This document shows positions 54,801 to 63,780 of a DNA stretch of 64,000 bases, piece after piece. The stretch is from the NCBI RefSeq assembly GCF_003597395.2, contig NC_133776.1, positions 33,053,430-33,117,429 on the forward strand, in the 5' to 3' direction. The position numbers and the translations under genes were made by a program. Below the pieces are notes generated by a model, which saw only the letters and a list, made by a program, of their open reading frames with translations, searched no databases and had not been told where the DNA came from. This stretch comes from Chelonoidis abingdonii (taxonomy: Eukaryota; Chordata; Testudines; Testudinidae). Within the stretch, counting starts at the first letter, position 1. Each line of letters begins with the position of its first letter.

Positions 54801-57800
54801 GGGGGCAGTGGAGAGAGTGCCAGTAGAATTCCAGGGCAGGGGCTTCTACTCCTGATATTTCCTGATCCCAAAAGCGAAAAGGGATGTCAGGCCCAGCCTA
54901 GATCTGTGGAATCTCAGTTGTTTTATGGTCTGCTCCAAGTTCCGCATGGTGTCCCATGGTGTCCGCATGTTATTCCCTCCCTGGACCCAGGGGACTGGTA
55001 CATGCCCCTGGACCTTCAGGAGTCATATTTCCACATACATATTTTCGAAGGGCACAGGTGCTTCCTCCATTTCCTAGTGGGGCGTGACCACTACCAGTTC
55101 ATGGTTCTCCCGTTTGGCCTATCCACAGCACCCAGGTATTCACAAAGTGTGTGGTGGTAGTAGTGGCCTACCTCAGATGAGAAGAGGTTCAGATGTTCCC
55201 AAATCTGGACGATTGGCTTCACAAGGGCAACTCACAGTCTCAGGTGAGGGCCCATGTGGCGCATGTGGACAGGAGCAGGTCGAAGCTTGGCCTGTGGGTA
55301 AACGAGACCAAATCAACACTAGTCCCCATGTAGCGCATAGAATTCATAGGGGCACTACTGGACTCCTTAAGGGCCACAGCCTCTCTCCCAGTGGACAGGT
55401 TCAAAACCCTGAAAGGTCTCATCTCCGCAGTCACAACTTTTCCGGTGACAGCAGCAAGGGCTTGCCTTCAGATCCTAGGGCACATGGCAGCGTGCACATA
55501 TGTGGTCTGCCATGCCAGGCTCTGAGTGAGGTCCCTCCAGCTGTGGCTAGCCTCCCAGTTCTCCTAGGCTAATCGTCTCCCTATGATGCTGGTCCTCCTC
55601 GTGCAATATGCTCCAAGGGGTTTCTTTCCAGGAGGCGGCCCCGTCAATAGACCTAGTGTCTGATGCGTGCGGAGCCCACAAAGGGAACATGCAAACCCAA
55701 GGGATTTGGTCAGCCTCGGACCTGTCCCTGCATATAAATGTAAGGGAGCTCAGGACAATACGGTTGGCACGTGTAGCTTTTGTCATGCAGCTTTGTGGCA
55801 AAGTGGTCAGAGTCCTTACAGACAACACTGCCGTGATGTTCTACATCAACAGGCAAGGCGGGGCACAGTCCTTGGCCCTCTGCCAGGAAGCCCTGAGCCT
55901 GTGGGAGTTCTGTATAGCCCATGACATCTCCCTGAGGGCTTTCCACCTACCAGGCACCCGCAATACACAGGCCGATCGCCTCAGCAGGGTTTTCTCCTCC
56001 CATTATGAGTGGTCTCTCCAAGACTGGGGAATTCCCCACATGGACCTGTTCGCGACCCTTCAGAACCAAGTTCCATTCCTCCAATGAGGAACGCTGCCTT
56101 CACATGCTTGATGTACGTAGGGCACTGGCCTTCTACCTGGAGCGGACTAAACAGTTCCGAAAATCCTCGCAACTTTGTTGCCTTGGTTGAGCATATGAAG
56201 GGCAGCCTATTTCCACCCAGTGCCTTTCTCGCTGGATCATCTTGTTCATATGCATGTGGTATGATCTGGCAGGGATTCTCCCGCCACCAATCGTCAGGGC
56301 ACACTCAACGAAAGCTCAGGCCTCGTCGACTGCCTATATAGCCCATGTTCCTATCCAGAACATCTGTAGGGCTGCCACCTGGTCTTCAGTTCACACGTTC
56401 ACTGTGCATTATGCGATCATCTCCCAAACTAGGGATGATGCCGGGTTCGGCAGAGCAGTACTGCGTCCTGAGAACTCATGAACTCCTACCCACCTCCAGC
56501 GAATATAGCTTGGAATCACCTACTGTGGAATACACATGAGCAAGCACTCGAAGAAAAGACAGTTACCTGGTTGAGATGTGTTGCTCAGGTGTATTCCACA
56601 TCCCTCCCTCCTTTCCCTCTGTCGGAGTTGTCCGGCAAGAAGGAACCGAAGGCGGGGGAGCACGTGGCTCCCAATAGCGCGATATAGAAGCGCCACTCCA
56701 GAGGTCGCAGCAGTGTTTCCTCCATGGGTACTGCTACGGGAGAAACTTGCGGCACCGGTGCGTATGGTGCAAACGTGCACCTACTGTGGAATAGACATGA
56801 GCAACTCATCTCGAAGAACACCAGTTACGGAACAGGTAACTGTCTTTTTCTTTTTGTATCTAATTCCATGGGTATTAACACTTTTTCACAGCATTACTGT
56901 TTAATGCTATTGGCCTGGCAAGAATAAAAAAAAAATCCAGGAAAAGTATGGGAAGGGGCAAAGACCACAGTGATATGAGTAATGTCGCATATCGCTTTCT
57001 TACCAATAAATCTGTGAGCTACCAAAACTTTGTCGCTCGCCCCAGAGTGCTTACACGATACATCAGTTTTATTACTGGTATCTTATTATTTTCCAAATTC
57101 CTTTTTATGGGAGAGCTATATTTACTTTTTCCAATGTGACTGTCACAAGTTATGAAGTCTATCCATAAACTGTAGTTCTTGAGATTATTTGTTTAGTGGG
57201 TAGCATGGAGAAACCACAGGTAAATATGTAGACTTTAGATGAGTTGTATCCTATCTATATTGGGAGAACAAAGAAAATATAGTATAGCATCTTTAAAATA
57301 CTAAGGAATTGGAGAGGGTTGATGGAGTTTCAGGCCTGTAGTGGGACAGTGGATGGAGAAAACTGGATGGGGTAAAGGGTGAAGAGAAGGAGTTTTCTAT
57401 GGAAACTAAAATACGAAAGATTGTAGTGTCTAGGCTTCAGTGGGAGAATATTCAGGTGGGAATGTTCAGTTTCAACCTATATGCACTAATTGGTCATCAG
57501 TTAACAAATTATTATGAAGAGTTTTAGAATGTACATTAACTTCAGTTGTTTGAAAGTAAGGACAATTAATTTTGTTGCTATTAGATTTGATTGACATCCT
57601 CAGCAGACTGTATATGATGTGTTAGAAAGCTTTGCAATTTTACTGGAGAAGATTTTATTGGGTGTCTAGAAGGGTGGGTATTATTGCACATAGAACTTTA
57701 ATGTAAGTCTTTAAATACATACATGATTTTTCCCCCCAATAGGCTACATTAATGAAAGTGGGCATCTGAACTTACAACGCTTTGAGAGATATCTTACAAA

Positions 57801-60800
57801 ATTGTCAGATGTAAGTAACTTTTATTTGTACTGTGTAATATGTTATAAGGCTGCCCATCACTATAGTATCTGAGTGCCTCATACTTTTAAAAATACACAA
57901 TCAAAATACAGTCTTCATAGCGAGTTCAAGCCTCCTATTTTGGACAAAAGCTGAAATGTATTCACCCAAGGATCTATCTCACTGCTCTATAGAAGATTAA
58001 ATCTATAGAACTCTTGACAGTTGACATCAGCTAAGAATCTGCCCCTGAATCTTTTACAGAATGACTCTATGGAAATTTATATTAGTTGAGGATCTGTCCC
58101 TCAGTTTTACATAAAAGCCTTATTTAAATATGTCTTGAACTTTAGCCAGGAAAGCACTATGCTCTAGCTCTGATGAACCACTAGATGGAGCAAATTCTGT
58201 AGGTGAGGTCCCTGCTGCCAGTTGCACTTTTGTCGCACAGTCCAACCAGTTGCCATCTGATCTGATTGTAATAATAGATTTTGGGGAGAGAAGCAGAAAA
58301 TTAAGTAATTGGTTTTAGATTATAACAGTTATCTTATATTGCACCTGAAATCAAATGGGGGAATCAGTTTAGAGTATGGAAGTGTTAGATGCTCACAAAG
58401 ATGGGCAGCAGCAGACTGCGCTAGCTGAAGCAATCCAGGTGGCTTTCAAGGGCCAGCCCCATTAGGGTACATTGCAGTAATCTGTCCTAGAAGTGACAAA
58501 AGGCATATCAATGTGGATAAGGTGTTATCTGCACATGAACATTTGACCTAAAAACTATTGACATTCTATAATGTACCTAGACATAAGATGGTACATTATC
58601 TCACATGGGTGAGATTCCAGAGGACTGGAAAAGGGAAAATATAGTGCCAATCTATAAAAAGAGGAATAAGGACATCCTGGGGAATTACAGACCAATCATC
58701 TTCACTTCAGTACTCAGAAAAATTATGGAGCAAATAATTAAGCAATCAGTTAGCAGACACCTAGAAGATAATAAGGTGATAAATAGCATGGAATTGTCAA
58801 AAACAAATTGTGTCAAACAAACCTAATAGCTTTCTTTGACAGAGTAACAAGCCTTGTGGATAGGAGGGAAGTGGTACATGTAGTATATCTTGACTTTAGT
58901 AAGGCTTTTGATACTGTCTTGCATGACCTTCTCATAAACAAACTAGGGAAATACAACCTAGAGCTACTATAAAGTTGGTTCATAACATTGAAAAAACATT
59001 CCCAGAGCTATCATTGGTTCATACTGATAAATCATAAGGGCATATCGAGTGGGGTCCTGCACGGACTGGTCCTGTGTCTGGTTCCGTTCAATATCTTCAT
59101 CAGTGATTTAGATAATGGCTCAGAGAGTATACTTACAAAGTTTGTGAGCAATACCAAGCTGGGAGGGTTAAAATTCAAAATGATCTGGACAAACTGGAGA
59201 AATTATCTAAAGTAAATAAGATGAAATTCAATGAAGACAAATGCAAAGTACTCCAGTTGCACACATACAAAATGACTTTCTAGGAAGGAGTACTGCAGAA
59301 AGGGATCTGGATGTCACAGTGGATCACAAGCTAAATATGAGTCAACAGTGGAAAACTTGTTAAAAAAGGCAAACATCATTCTAGGATGTCATCGCAGGAG
59401 TGTTGTAAGCAGGACACAAGAAGTAATTCTTCTGCTTTGCTAGAGATGTAATATTCATTTAAAAAGTTAACCATTTAAACTATTAAAATTATGTCATTTA
59501 AATGGTTAACTGATTAAAGGGAGAGGGGCTGAGGGCTCTGCAGATGGAGCTGCTCTGGCTGGCCCGGCATGGCGGGCTGGCCTGCATGGCTGGGGCTGGC
59601 AAGCCCATACAGATGACCCGTGGCTGGAGGCTAACAGTTAGGGTCAGTTAACCGGTAAGACTCATGTTTTAACTGTTTAACCATTTAGTATTTTACATCC
59701 CTGTGCTCCCCTCCACATTAATTAGGCCTCAATGGGAGTAGTGTGTCCAGTTTTGGGCTTCACGTTTCAGGAAAGATGTGGACAAATTAGAGAGAGTCCA
59801 GAGAAAGGGGAAAAAAAAAATTAAGGTCTAGAAAACATGACCTATGAGGTGAGATTGAAATAATAGGGTTGTTTAGTCCAGAGAAGAGAAGACAGAGGGA
59901 GAATATAATAGTTTTCAAGTAAATAAAAGGTTGTTACAAGGAGGAGAGAGAAAAATTGTTCTCTTTAACTTCTGAGGATAGGACAAGAAGCAACGGGGTT
60001 ACATTTCAGCAAAGTCAATTTAGGTTAGAAATTAGGAAAAACTTCCTGACTGTCAGGGTGGTTAAGCACTGGCATAAATTGCCTAGGGAGGTTGTGGAAT
60101 CTACATCACTGGAGATTTTTAAAAGCAGATTAGACAGCATTGGCCTTCTAAACCTAGGGTTGTAAAGTCAATCCTTGAGGGGGCCACTTAGGGATCTGGG
60201 GCAAAATCAGTACTTGGTCCTGCTAGTGAAGGCAGGGGGCTGGACTTGATGACCTTTCAGGATCCCTTCCAGTTCTATGAGATAGATATATCTCCATATA
60301 TTATTATTTTATTTATTTATCCTAGAGGATCTCCCAGTTGATTGAGATCTCTGGCAGCAGAGTGGAGCTGCCGCTCAGACAGGCTCCCTGCCTGCTCCAT
60401 GCACAACTGGAAGCGGCCATCCAAGCCCCGGAGGGCGGGGGGTGTCTCCCTCCGCATGCTCCTCATGCATGCAGTCATCACCCCTGCAGTTCCCATTGGC
60501 CAGAAATGAAGAACTGTGGCCAATGGGAGGTGCGGGGGGGGTGCTTTCAGGGAGAGGCAGCGAGCAGAGCCATATGCCACCCCCAAGGGCTGCAGGGGCA
60601 CGTTGGCCCCTTCTGGGAGTGGCGTGGGGCTGGGGTAGGCAGGGAGCCTGCCTTAGCAGCAACCGCACTGCACCACCAACCAGGAGCTGCCGGAAGTAAG
60701 TGCTGCCTGGCGGGAGGCTGCACCTGAGCCCCCTCCAGCATCCCGAGCCCCCTCCTGCATCCCAAGCCCCAGCCCTGACCCCCCTCCTAGAGCCAGCACC

Positions 60801-63370
60801 CCATACCCCTTTCTGCACTCCAACACTCTGCCCCAGTTCAGAGCCGCCTCCTGCACCCAAAATCCCTCCCAGAGCTTGCACCCCTCATCCCCTCCTGCAC
60901 CCCAACGCCCTGCCCTAGGCTCAGTCCAGAGCCCCCTCCCACACTGCGAACCCCCCAGCTCCAGTCCAAAGCCCGCACCCCCTCCTGAGCCCCAACCTCC
61001 TACTCTAGCCCAGTGAGTGAGGGCGAGGGAGAGTGAGTGATGGGGAGGGGTGGAGTGAGTGGGGCAGGGCTTTGGGGAAGATGCGGGGTAGATCCTGGGT
61101 TGCCCTTAAATTCAAAAAGTGATCTTGGGCGTAAAAAGGTTGGAGACCACTCGTCTAGATAATACTTAGTGCTGCCTTGAGTGCAAGGGACTGGACTAGA
61201 AGACCTCTTGAGGTCCCTTCCAGTTCTGTGATTCTATGATATTGTAGGATGGATAATATAATTTAAAAATCATCTAATCTCTTTAAACTGTTTCAGGTTA
61301 CAAAAAAAGAAAAAGTAGGTTTTCAATATACATTTTCTGCCTCTATAATAAGAGGTGGTTCATGTTAGACTGCCTCTGCTTGTGGGTATAACATTCATGT
61401 GCAGATAACATTTTATGTAATCTAATGAAGCTCTGATAGATGACAAAAATGGCTTGCATTTTCTGTTTCATATGCTACAGTGTTCATTCAGCAATAGTGT
61501 ACATTGCCTTTAAAATAATTGTTCTAAATTTACTTTAATCTCTACACAGTTTGATCGTGAACACTTCAGCGAAGTCTTTGTAGACCTAAAATGGTTTGAA
61601 AGCAAAGTAGGCAATAAATACCTCAATGAGGCAGCTGGTATCGCAGCAGAAGAAGCAAGAAGCCATAAGCAAAAGAAACAGAAGGTTGGTATTTTAAATG
61701 TACAGCTCTGAAAATGCAGCTGTCAAAACATATGAATAAGATCTGTTTAATTATTTTTAAAATCTCAAACTGTTAAATGTGGTATTTTATATTTTTTATT
61801 TCTGCCTTTTTACAAATCAGAAATGATGGAAAACTTTAATATTTGTTGAGCGATGTATCTATTTTACACATACTTACACATTCATACGCACTTTCCGTTG
61901 CCATTTTTCTTAAATTAAGCACATACTTTTTAAAAAAAAAAAATAAAAGATAGAAATCAGTGTCTGTTTCCATCAGCTGCTATGGAACATAATTCAGAGG
62001 GAGAAGTCATACTGTGAAAGCAAGGCTTGGCAGCTCAGAAGATAGATGTGTCAGTCAGATGTTTGATGCTGATTAAGTAAATAGCTTGCTCCATCAGAGC
62101 TGATATCTTAGATTTTACATCAAAATGACAATGCTGTTTTAAAGTCACTTAAAAGGTATTACCTTCTTTCTCTTGCACTAACCCTTTCCTCTATTTTTGT
62201 CTATATCCCCATCCTCACAACTCCTATTTTCCATTCTATCTACTTCTCCTATATGCCTTCAGCAGCAGAAGTGGACCACTCTTGTTTCTGCACAGTGGCA
62301 TTTTTCCAGTGGTACTGACAGTAGTAGTAGCAGCAGCAGCATGAAACTCAGCTGCGATTAACTCCATCAGTATACTTAACTCTGCCACTCACTAGTACTG
62401 TTTCAGTTTTGTAAGAGTAAGACATATGCTTTAAAATGCATATGTTTTAATATGACTAACTGTACTCTTGGATACTTTCTCATCTGTCATAGATGTGGAG
62501 GGTAGCTGTACAGTAGTAGATAACCTTTTTGATTGATCCATAAAATGTCAGTGACAGCTGCTCAGAAGGCTAATTTCACAGTTACTGTGGAAAAGTGGCT
62601 AGATTAGGGGCTGATGATGTAGCAGGCACCTGCTATAAGGCCTGGGCTACACTGGGGGGGATCGATCTAAGATACGCAACTTCAGCTACGAGAATAGCAT
62701 AGCTGAAGTTGACATATCTTGGATCGAATTAAAATTACTTGCTTTACATCCTCGTGGCACTGGATCAACAGCCATGGCTCCCTGTCGACTTTGCTTCCGC
62801 CTCTCGCACTGTTGGAGTTCAGCAGTCTACGGGAGAGTGATCGGGGATCGATTTATTGTGTCTGCACTACACGCGATAAATCGATCCCCAATAGATTGAT
62901 CACTACCCAATCCGACGGGTAGTGTAGACGTACCCTTAGTGAAGAAAAATGTAGCACCCAAATGAAGACAATAATTGGCCAATGTGATCATATAAATTCC
63001 ATCTGCCCCCAGTTTTTTAGAGGCTTCTTAATCAGACACAGATATTAAACAATATTTAAAAGTTTTGTTTCTCATTGTTCCTTTAAAAAAAAAGTGTGTG
63101 TATATATGTATATATAAAGTATTTTTGAAAAATAGGACAAAATAAGTGCAACTCTTTTGGCGTTTGTTTTATGAAGTAAAAAATTACTTCGGCATCTTAG
63201 TTTTAAGTTGCACATTAAATGGTAATGTGTTAAGTTACCCACATATTGCCGTGTATTTCTTATTTTGTTTATCTCAACTGTGAATTCACAATTTTAATAG
63301 GTTCAGGAAAACTCCATGTGTTTGGCTGCTCTAGAGAAAACTGAGAATGGAATTATGACTTCTTCTAAAA
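39515..63370 (+). CDS. XRN1: XRN1 5'-3' exoribonuclease, first 413 residues in 11 exons
   Basis: XRN1 degrades decapped, 5'-monophosphate RNA processively in the cytoplasm and P-bodies. Eleven exons (1240 nt) joined in frame give the N-terminal nuclease core; human XRN1 is about 1700 residues, so the rest lies beyond the window. Start: ATG at 39515 in GGCGGCCATGG, giving [17 protein letters not shown], the canonical XRN N-terminus. Active-site acids match human numbering without indels: D35 (LYLDMNG), D86 (MAVDGVAP), E176 and E178 (TPGEGEHK), D206 and D208 (GLDADL), D292 (GNDFIPHLP). The basic 5'-phosphate pocket residues K93, Q97, R100 and R101 are present in [11 protein letters not shown]. 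The promoter region is CpG-rich with no clear TATA box. All introns are GT-AG; several have grown by transposon insertion, one holding a DIRS element. Confidence 0.97.
40373..40604. mobile_element. MITE with AATTCAGAATAAG inverted segments
   Basis: Left half TTGTCTATGCATTTAAAATA ATTCAGAATAAG...ATTAGCTCCATGT pairs with right half ACATGGAGCTAAT...CCAAATAGACAA. Nearly palindromic. In XRN1 intron 1. Confidence 0.75.
40691..40847. mobile_element. 157-bp hAT MITE with 8-bp target duplication
   Basis: Starts CAGTGGTTCTCAACATTTTT, ends TTCAGATTCACTG; flanked by TCCTAGAT (40683-40690) and CCCTAGAT (40848-40855), one mismatch. Confidence 0.8.
41040..41320. mobile_element. Probable MITE remnant
   Basis: Phrases AGTGTAGAAGGC at left and AAGTGTAGACCTGGC at right, with inner TATACTGGCAAAACCCTTCT, resemble the GTGTAGAC-type MITEs. 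Edges uncertain. Confidence 0.45.
41321..44030. other. Rest of XRN1 intron 1
   Basis: AT-rich intron. Apart from the hairpin at 42200 I recognise nothing; ORFs (for example near 43664) have no conserved motif. Confidence 0.5.
42200..42235. repeat. Perfect 16-bp inverted repeat with 4-nt loop
   Basis: ACTTTACAATATTAAT, loop ATTA, then its exact complement. AT-rich hairpin or cruciform candidate in XRN1 intron 1; may be the seed of a small MITE. Confidence 0.85.
44031..44263 (+). CDS. XRN1: XRN1 exon 2 (residues 26-102)
   Basis: [20 protein letters not shown] carries catalytic D35; [20 protein letters not shown] carries D86 and the phosphate-pocket residues. Acceptor TTTTTTCTAG, donor GTGAAA. 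Intron 1 is 4.4 kb. Confidence 0.97.
44585..44933. mobile_element. 349-bp hAT MITE with perfect 8-bp target duplication
   Basis: Starts CAGAGGTTCTCCAAC, ends GTTTGAGAACCCCTG; perfect flanks GCTTAGAA at 44577-44584 and 44934-44941. Inside, a 21-nt unit beginning GACCCCAGAAGTGGGGGAGC is repeated exactly in tandem (44644-44664, 44665-44685). Confidence 0.9.
44942..46194. other. Rest of XRN1 intron 2
   Basis: AT-rich to mixed; no recognised repeat or conserved block. Confidence 0.5.
46195..46292 (+). CDS. XRN1: XRN1 exon 3 (residues 103-135)
   Basis: [20 protein letters not shown] then [12 protein letters not shown]. Acceptor TTTTTTTAG, donor GTAGGA; Gly is split G|GG with exon 4. Confidence 0.95.
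46593..46702 (+). CDS. XRN1: XRN1 exon 4 (residues 136-172)
   Basis: [20 protein letters not shown] then [16 protein letters not shown]. The donor GTTATT lacks the usual A/G at +3 and G at +5. The following intron is only 84 nt. The frame joins exactly to exon 5. Confidence 0.94.
46787..46897 (+). CDS. XRN1: XRN1 exon 5 (residues 173-209)
   Basis: Begins [18 protein letters not shown] with metal-binding E176 and E178, and ends [10 protein letters not shown] with D206 and D208. Acceptor TTTGCATTTAG, donor GTATGT. Confidence 0.97.
47128..47210 (+). CDS. XRN1: XRN1 exon 6 (residues 210-236)
   Basis: [20 protein letters not shown] then FGGKKSQ; the last Arg codon is split AG|A with exon 7. Acceptor TTTCCACAG, donor GTAAAC. 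Confidence 0.96.
47636..47862. mobile_element. MITE remnant related to 40373-40604
   Basis: AAGGAGTTGTCTACCTGGGG and GAGTAAACTATTCCTGAGTAGCTCC at left, mirrored by GGAAGCTATTCTGATCACTA and ATATAAACAGATCC at right; ATTCTTATTCCAGA is also shared with the MITE in intron 1. Confidence 0.6.
48040..48401 (-). mobile_element. Old LINE (CR1-like) 3' portion, left of a hAT insertion
   Basis: AAGGCCAGAAGAGACCCCAG ATCATCTAGTCTGACCTCC is a phrase common in reptile LINE 3' ends read in antisense. The sequence continues at 50148 after a hAT insertion. Family assignment is tentative. Confidence 0.5.
48402..50139. mobile_element. 1.74-kb GC-rich hAT element, non-coding
   Basis: Starts CAGTCCCGTAAC and ends TTACAGCTCTG; GCCTCAGGCGTGCAAA at left answers GCCTCGGGCGCAAAA at right. 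Flanks AGCATCCG (48394-48401) and AGCATGCA (50140-50147) agree at five of eight bases. The interior 48.4-49.5 kb is very GC- and CpG-rich; its long ORFs on both strands show no transposase motif, so it is non-autonomous. Confidence 0.7.
50200..50481. mobile_element. 282-bp MITE with TTA target duplication (Harbinger-like)
   Basis: Ends GGGCTTGGCTACACT and AGTGTAGCCATACCC, flanked by TTA at 50197-50199 and 50482-50484. The interior repeats CAGCGCTG and CAGCGCTGGGAGAGCTCTCT CCCAGCGCTG palindromes. Confidence 0.82.
50835..51075 (-). mobile_element. MIR/CORE-SINE-like remnant
   Basis: Phrases GCACTTCACAGATATTATCT, TTTTACTAGTGGGAAAGTTGAGACACAAG-like tail wording, TGACTTGCCCCAAATCATA and GTCAGAGCCAGGATTAGAGC follow the MIR tail order. 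Old and diverged; the strand assignment is uncertain because the family is written in either orientation. Confidence 0.6.
51456..51543 (+). CDS. XRN1: XRN1 exon 7 (residues 237-266)
   Basis: [20 protein letters not shown] then IDYEFSPVK. Acceptor TAATTTACAG, donor GTAAGT. The preceding intron (4.2 kb) holds an old LINE split by a 1.7-kb hAT. Confidence 0.96.
51625..51793 (+). CDS. XRN1: XRN1 exon 8 (residues 267-322)
   Basis: [20 protein letters not shown] then [21 protein letters not shown]292 in GNDF completes the acidic active site. Donor GTAAGT is followed about 150 nt later by the DIRS element. Confidence 0.97.
51945..52129 (+). repeat. DIRS left inverted terminal repeat
   Basis: Complementary to the right end over about 185 nt: shared (in left orientation) GCTCATGTGTATTCCACAGT (right copy has one change), CTCTGGAGTGGCGCCTCTAT ATCGC and CCTTCTTGCC. 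Confidence 0.9.
52242..54600 (+). pseudogene. DIRS gag-like ORF1, frameshifted
   Basis: Starts [13 protein letters not shown] with a Cys-rich stretch ([23 protein letters not shown]) typical of DIRS ORF1 N-termini. Later blocks: [54 protein letters not shown], and [20 protein letters not shown] before a basic C-terminus. The blocks are in different frames, so at least three frame breaks have occurred. Confidence 0.8.
54690..55572 (+). pseudogene. DIRS reverse transcriptase, frameshifted
   Basis: Readable pieces across frames: [40 protein letters not shown] (first catalytic Asp in PLDL), [15 protein letters not shown], then [12 protein letters not shown] at about 55196-55228 where the Tyr of the YLDD box is Asn, and [18 protein letters not shown] near the connection region. 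Confidence 0.85.
55608..56087 (+). pseudogene. DIRS RNase H domain, open over 159 codons
   Basis: [11 protein letters not shown] (first Asp), [20 protein letters not shown] (Glu), [20 protein letters not shown] (Asp), [20 protein letters not shown] (final Asp): the four acidic residues of RNase H are in order. Unlike the flanking domains this block is free of stops. It was once part of the RT-RH polyprotein and has no start of its own. Confidence 0.85.
56066..56481 (+). pseudogene. DIRS tyrosine recombinase, internally deleted
   Basis: Begins with a fragment [18 protein letters not shown], then after frame breaks [21 protein letters not shown] and [17 protein letters not shown]. The last block holds the nucleophilic Tyr (56410-56412). 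The HxxR motif reads HSTK (Lys at 56311-56313). At about 140 residues it is much shorter than a full recombinase. Confidence 0.85.
56518..56600 (+). repeat. DIRS internal complementary region
   Basis: 56518-56547 is the exact complement of left-ITR bases 51951-51980 (30 of 30). It is followed by AAGACAGTTACCT and GTTGCTCAGGTGTATTCCAC, the complement of the outer end of the right ITR (56781-56849) with a short internal loss. So both element ends lie here side by side in inverted form. Confidence 0.9.
56634..56849 (+). repeat. DIRS right inverted terminal repeat
   Basis: Complement of the left ITR up to about 56819, plus a 30-nt extension CCAGTTACGGAACAGGTAAC TGTCTTTTT whose complement also occurs in part in the internal region, so the right repeat is longer, as in other DIRS elements. 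Confidence 0.85.
56850..57742. other. Rest of XRN1 intron 8
   Basis: AT-rich intron; nothing recognised. Confidence 0.55.
57743..57810 (+). CDS. XRN1: XRN1 exon 9 (residues 323-345)
   Basis: [22 protein letters not shown], joined to exon 8 by a split Gly codon. Acceptor CCCCCCAATAG, donor GTAAGT. Separated from exon 8 by 5.9 kb, mostly DIRS. Confidence 0.95.
58480..60290 (+). mobile_element. CR1 LINE, RT to 3' end, decayed
   Basis: Sense readings: [80 protein letters not shown] and the [20 protein letters not shown] tail block, then the 3' end GGGGCTGGACTTGATGACCT. Frameshifts and stops throughout; interrupted by a MITE at 59441-59702. Confidence 0.9.
59441..59702. mobile_element. 262-bp hAT MITE inside CR1
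   Basis: Starts TAGAGATGTAATATTCATTT, ends AAATGGTTAAACAG-type wording inverted, closing TAGTATTTTACATCCCTG; GTTAACC/GGTTAAC pairs lie near both ends. Flanks TGCTTTGC and TGCTCCCC are a decayed 8-nt duplication. GC-rich centre. Confidence 0.75.
60315..61158. mobile_element. GC-rich non-autonomous hAT element
   Basis: Right end AAAAAGGTTGGAGACCACTCG, complement of the common hAT start AGTGGTCTCCAACCTTTTT. Internal CCCATTGGCC...GGCCAATGGG hairpin near 60489-60530, and a CCCTCC/AGCCC-rich stretch at 60700-61010. The left end is degraded. ORFs here are artefacts of composition. Confidence 0.7.
61159..61255 (+). mobile_element. CR1 3'-end fragment
   Basis: GGGACTGGACTAGAAGACCT CTTGAGGTCCCTTCCAGTTC TGTGATTCTATGATATTG: a CR1 3' end with ATTCTATG-type tail, truncated by the hAT on its left. 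Confidence 0.85.
61550..61684 (+). CDS. XRN1: XRN1 exon 10 (residues 346-390)
   Basis: [20 protein letters not shown] then [20 protein letters not shown] and QKKQK. Acceptor CTCTACACAG, donor GTTGGT. It ends the conserved first nuclease region and enters a lysine-rich linker. Confidence 0.96.
61685..62637. other. XRN1 intron 10, left part
   Basis: AT-rich. A short trinucleotide run (AGTAGTAGTAGCAGCAGCAGC) lies around 62319-62340. Nothing else recognised. Confidence 0.55.
62638..62936. mobile_element. 299-bp MITE with TA target
   Basis: Ends AGGCCTGGGCTACACTG and GTAGTGTAGACGTACCCT, flanked by TA. Inverted-orientation relative of the element at 4890-5187; shares the CTTCAGCTACG...CATAGCTGAAG hairpin. 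Tc1/mariner-type or similar by target; family not certain. Confidence 0.8.
62937..63300. other. XRN1 intron 10, right part
   Basis: AT-rich, with a TGTGTGTATATATGTATATATA stretch near 63094-63116. Nothing else recognised. Confidence 0.55.
63301..63370 (+). CDS. XRN1: XRN1 exon 11 (residues 391-413)
   Basis: [20 protein letters not shown] then SSK; matches the poorly conserved linker of human XRN1 (QENSLCW...). Acceptor ATTTTAATAG, donor GTAAGT. The next exon lies outside the window. Confidence 0.88.
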
Positions 63371-63780
63371 GTAAGTGCAAAGTATTATACAGAATATGTA
63401 CAGCAGAACCCTGATGATCTGTTCAAATATTTGAGAAACCAATTGTGAATTGGTAAGGAAGTGCAAACAAATACAACTTACAAAAATAACAGCAATATAT
63501 TTTTTCCTAGAAACCTATGTGGGTGAGGACAAAAATAATGGATTTACTTTTTTGCTTGTGCATTTGTGTTTTAAAACTAGTCCAAAGCACCTACATCAGA
63601 TCTGTAATTTTTTTCATTTATAAATGGAAATATATTGGTCAGTTTATAAAAAAAAAAATTAATTTTTAGTGATGTTAGAAGTCACTATTAAATCTGTGCA
63701 GATTATTATTTTCTGACAGCATTTAGCCTGCTCCCATACGTTTTTTTGTCACTTTTACAACTTTTGACCATTTGCAGACT

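Larger units (their letters stand above)
51945..56849 (+). mobile_element. DIRS-like tyrosine-recombinase retrotransposon, near-complete layout
   Basis: About 4.9 kb in XRN1 intron 8, same strand as the gene. Order: inverted terminal repeat, gag-like ORF, reverse transcriptase, RNase H, tyrosine recombinase C-terminus, internal complementary region, second inverted repeat. Instead of LTRs and an integrase it has inverted ends plus an internal region complementary to both outer ends, the defining DIRS design for making a circular DNA intermediate. No target duplication is expected or seen. Frameshifts in gag and RT, a lost part of the recombinase and changed catalytic residues show it is inactive. 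Confidence 0.92.

Noticed and set aside
60317..60918. Overlapping ORFs on both strands near 60.3-60.9 kb
   Set aside because: Low-complexity CCCTCC/AGCCC-rich hAT sequence; no protein signal.
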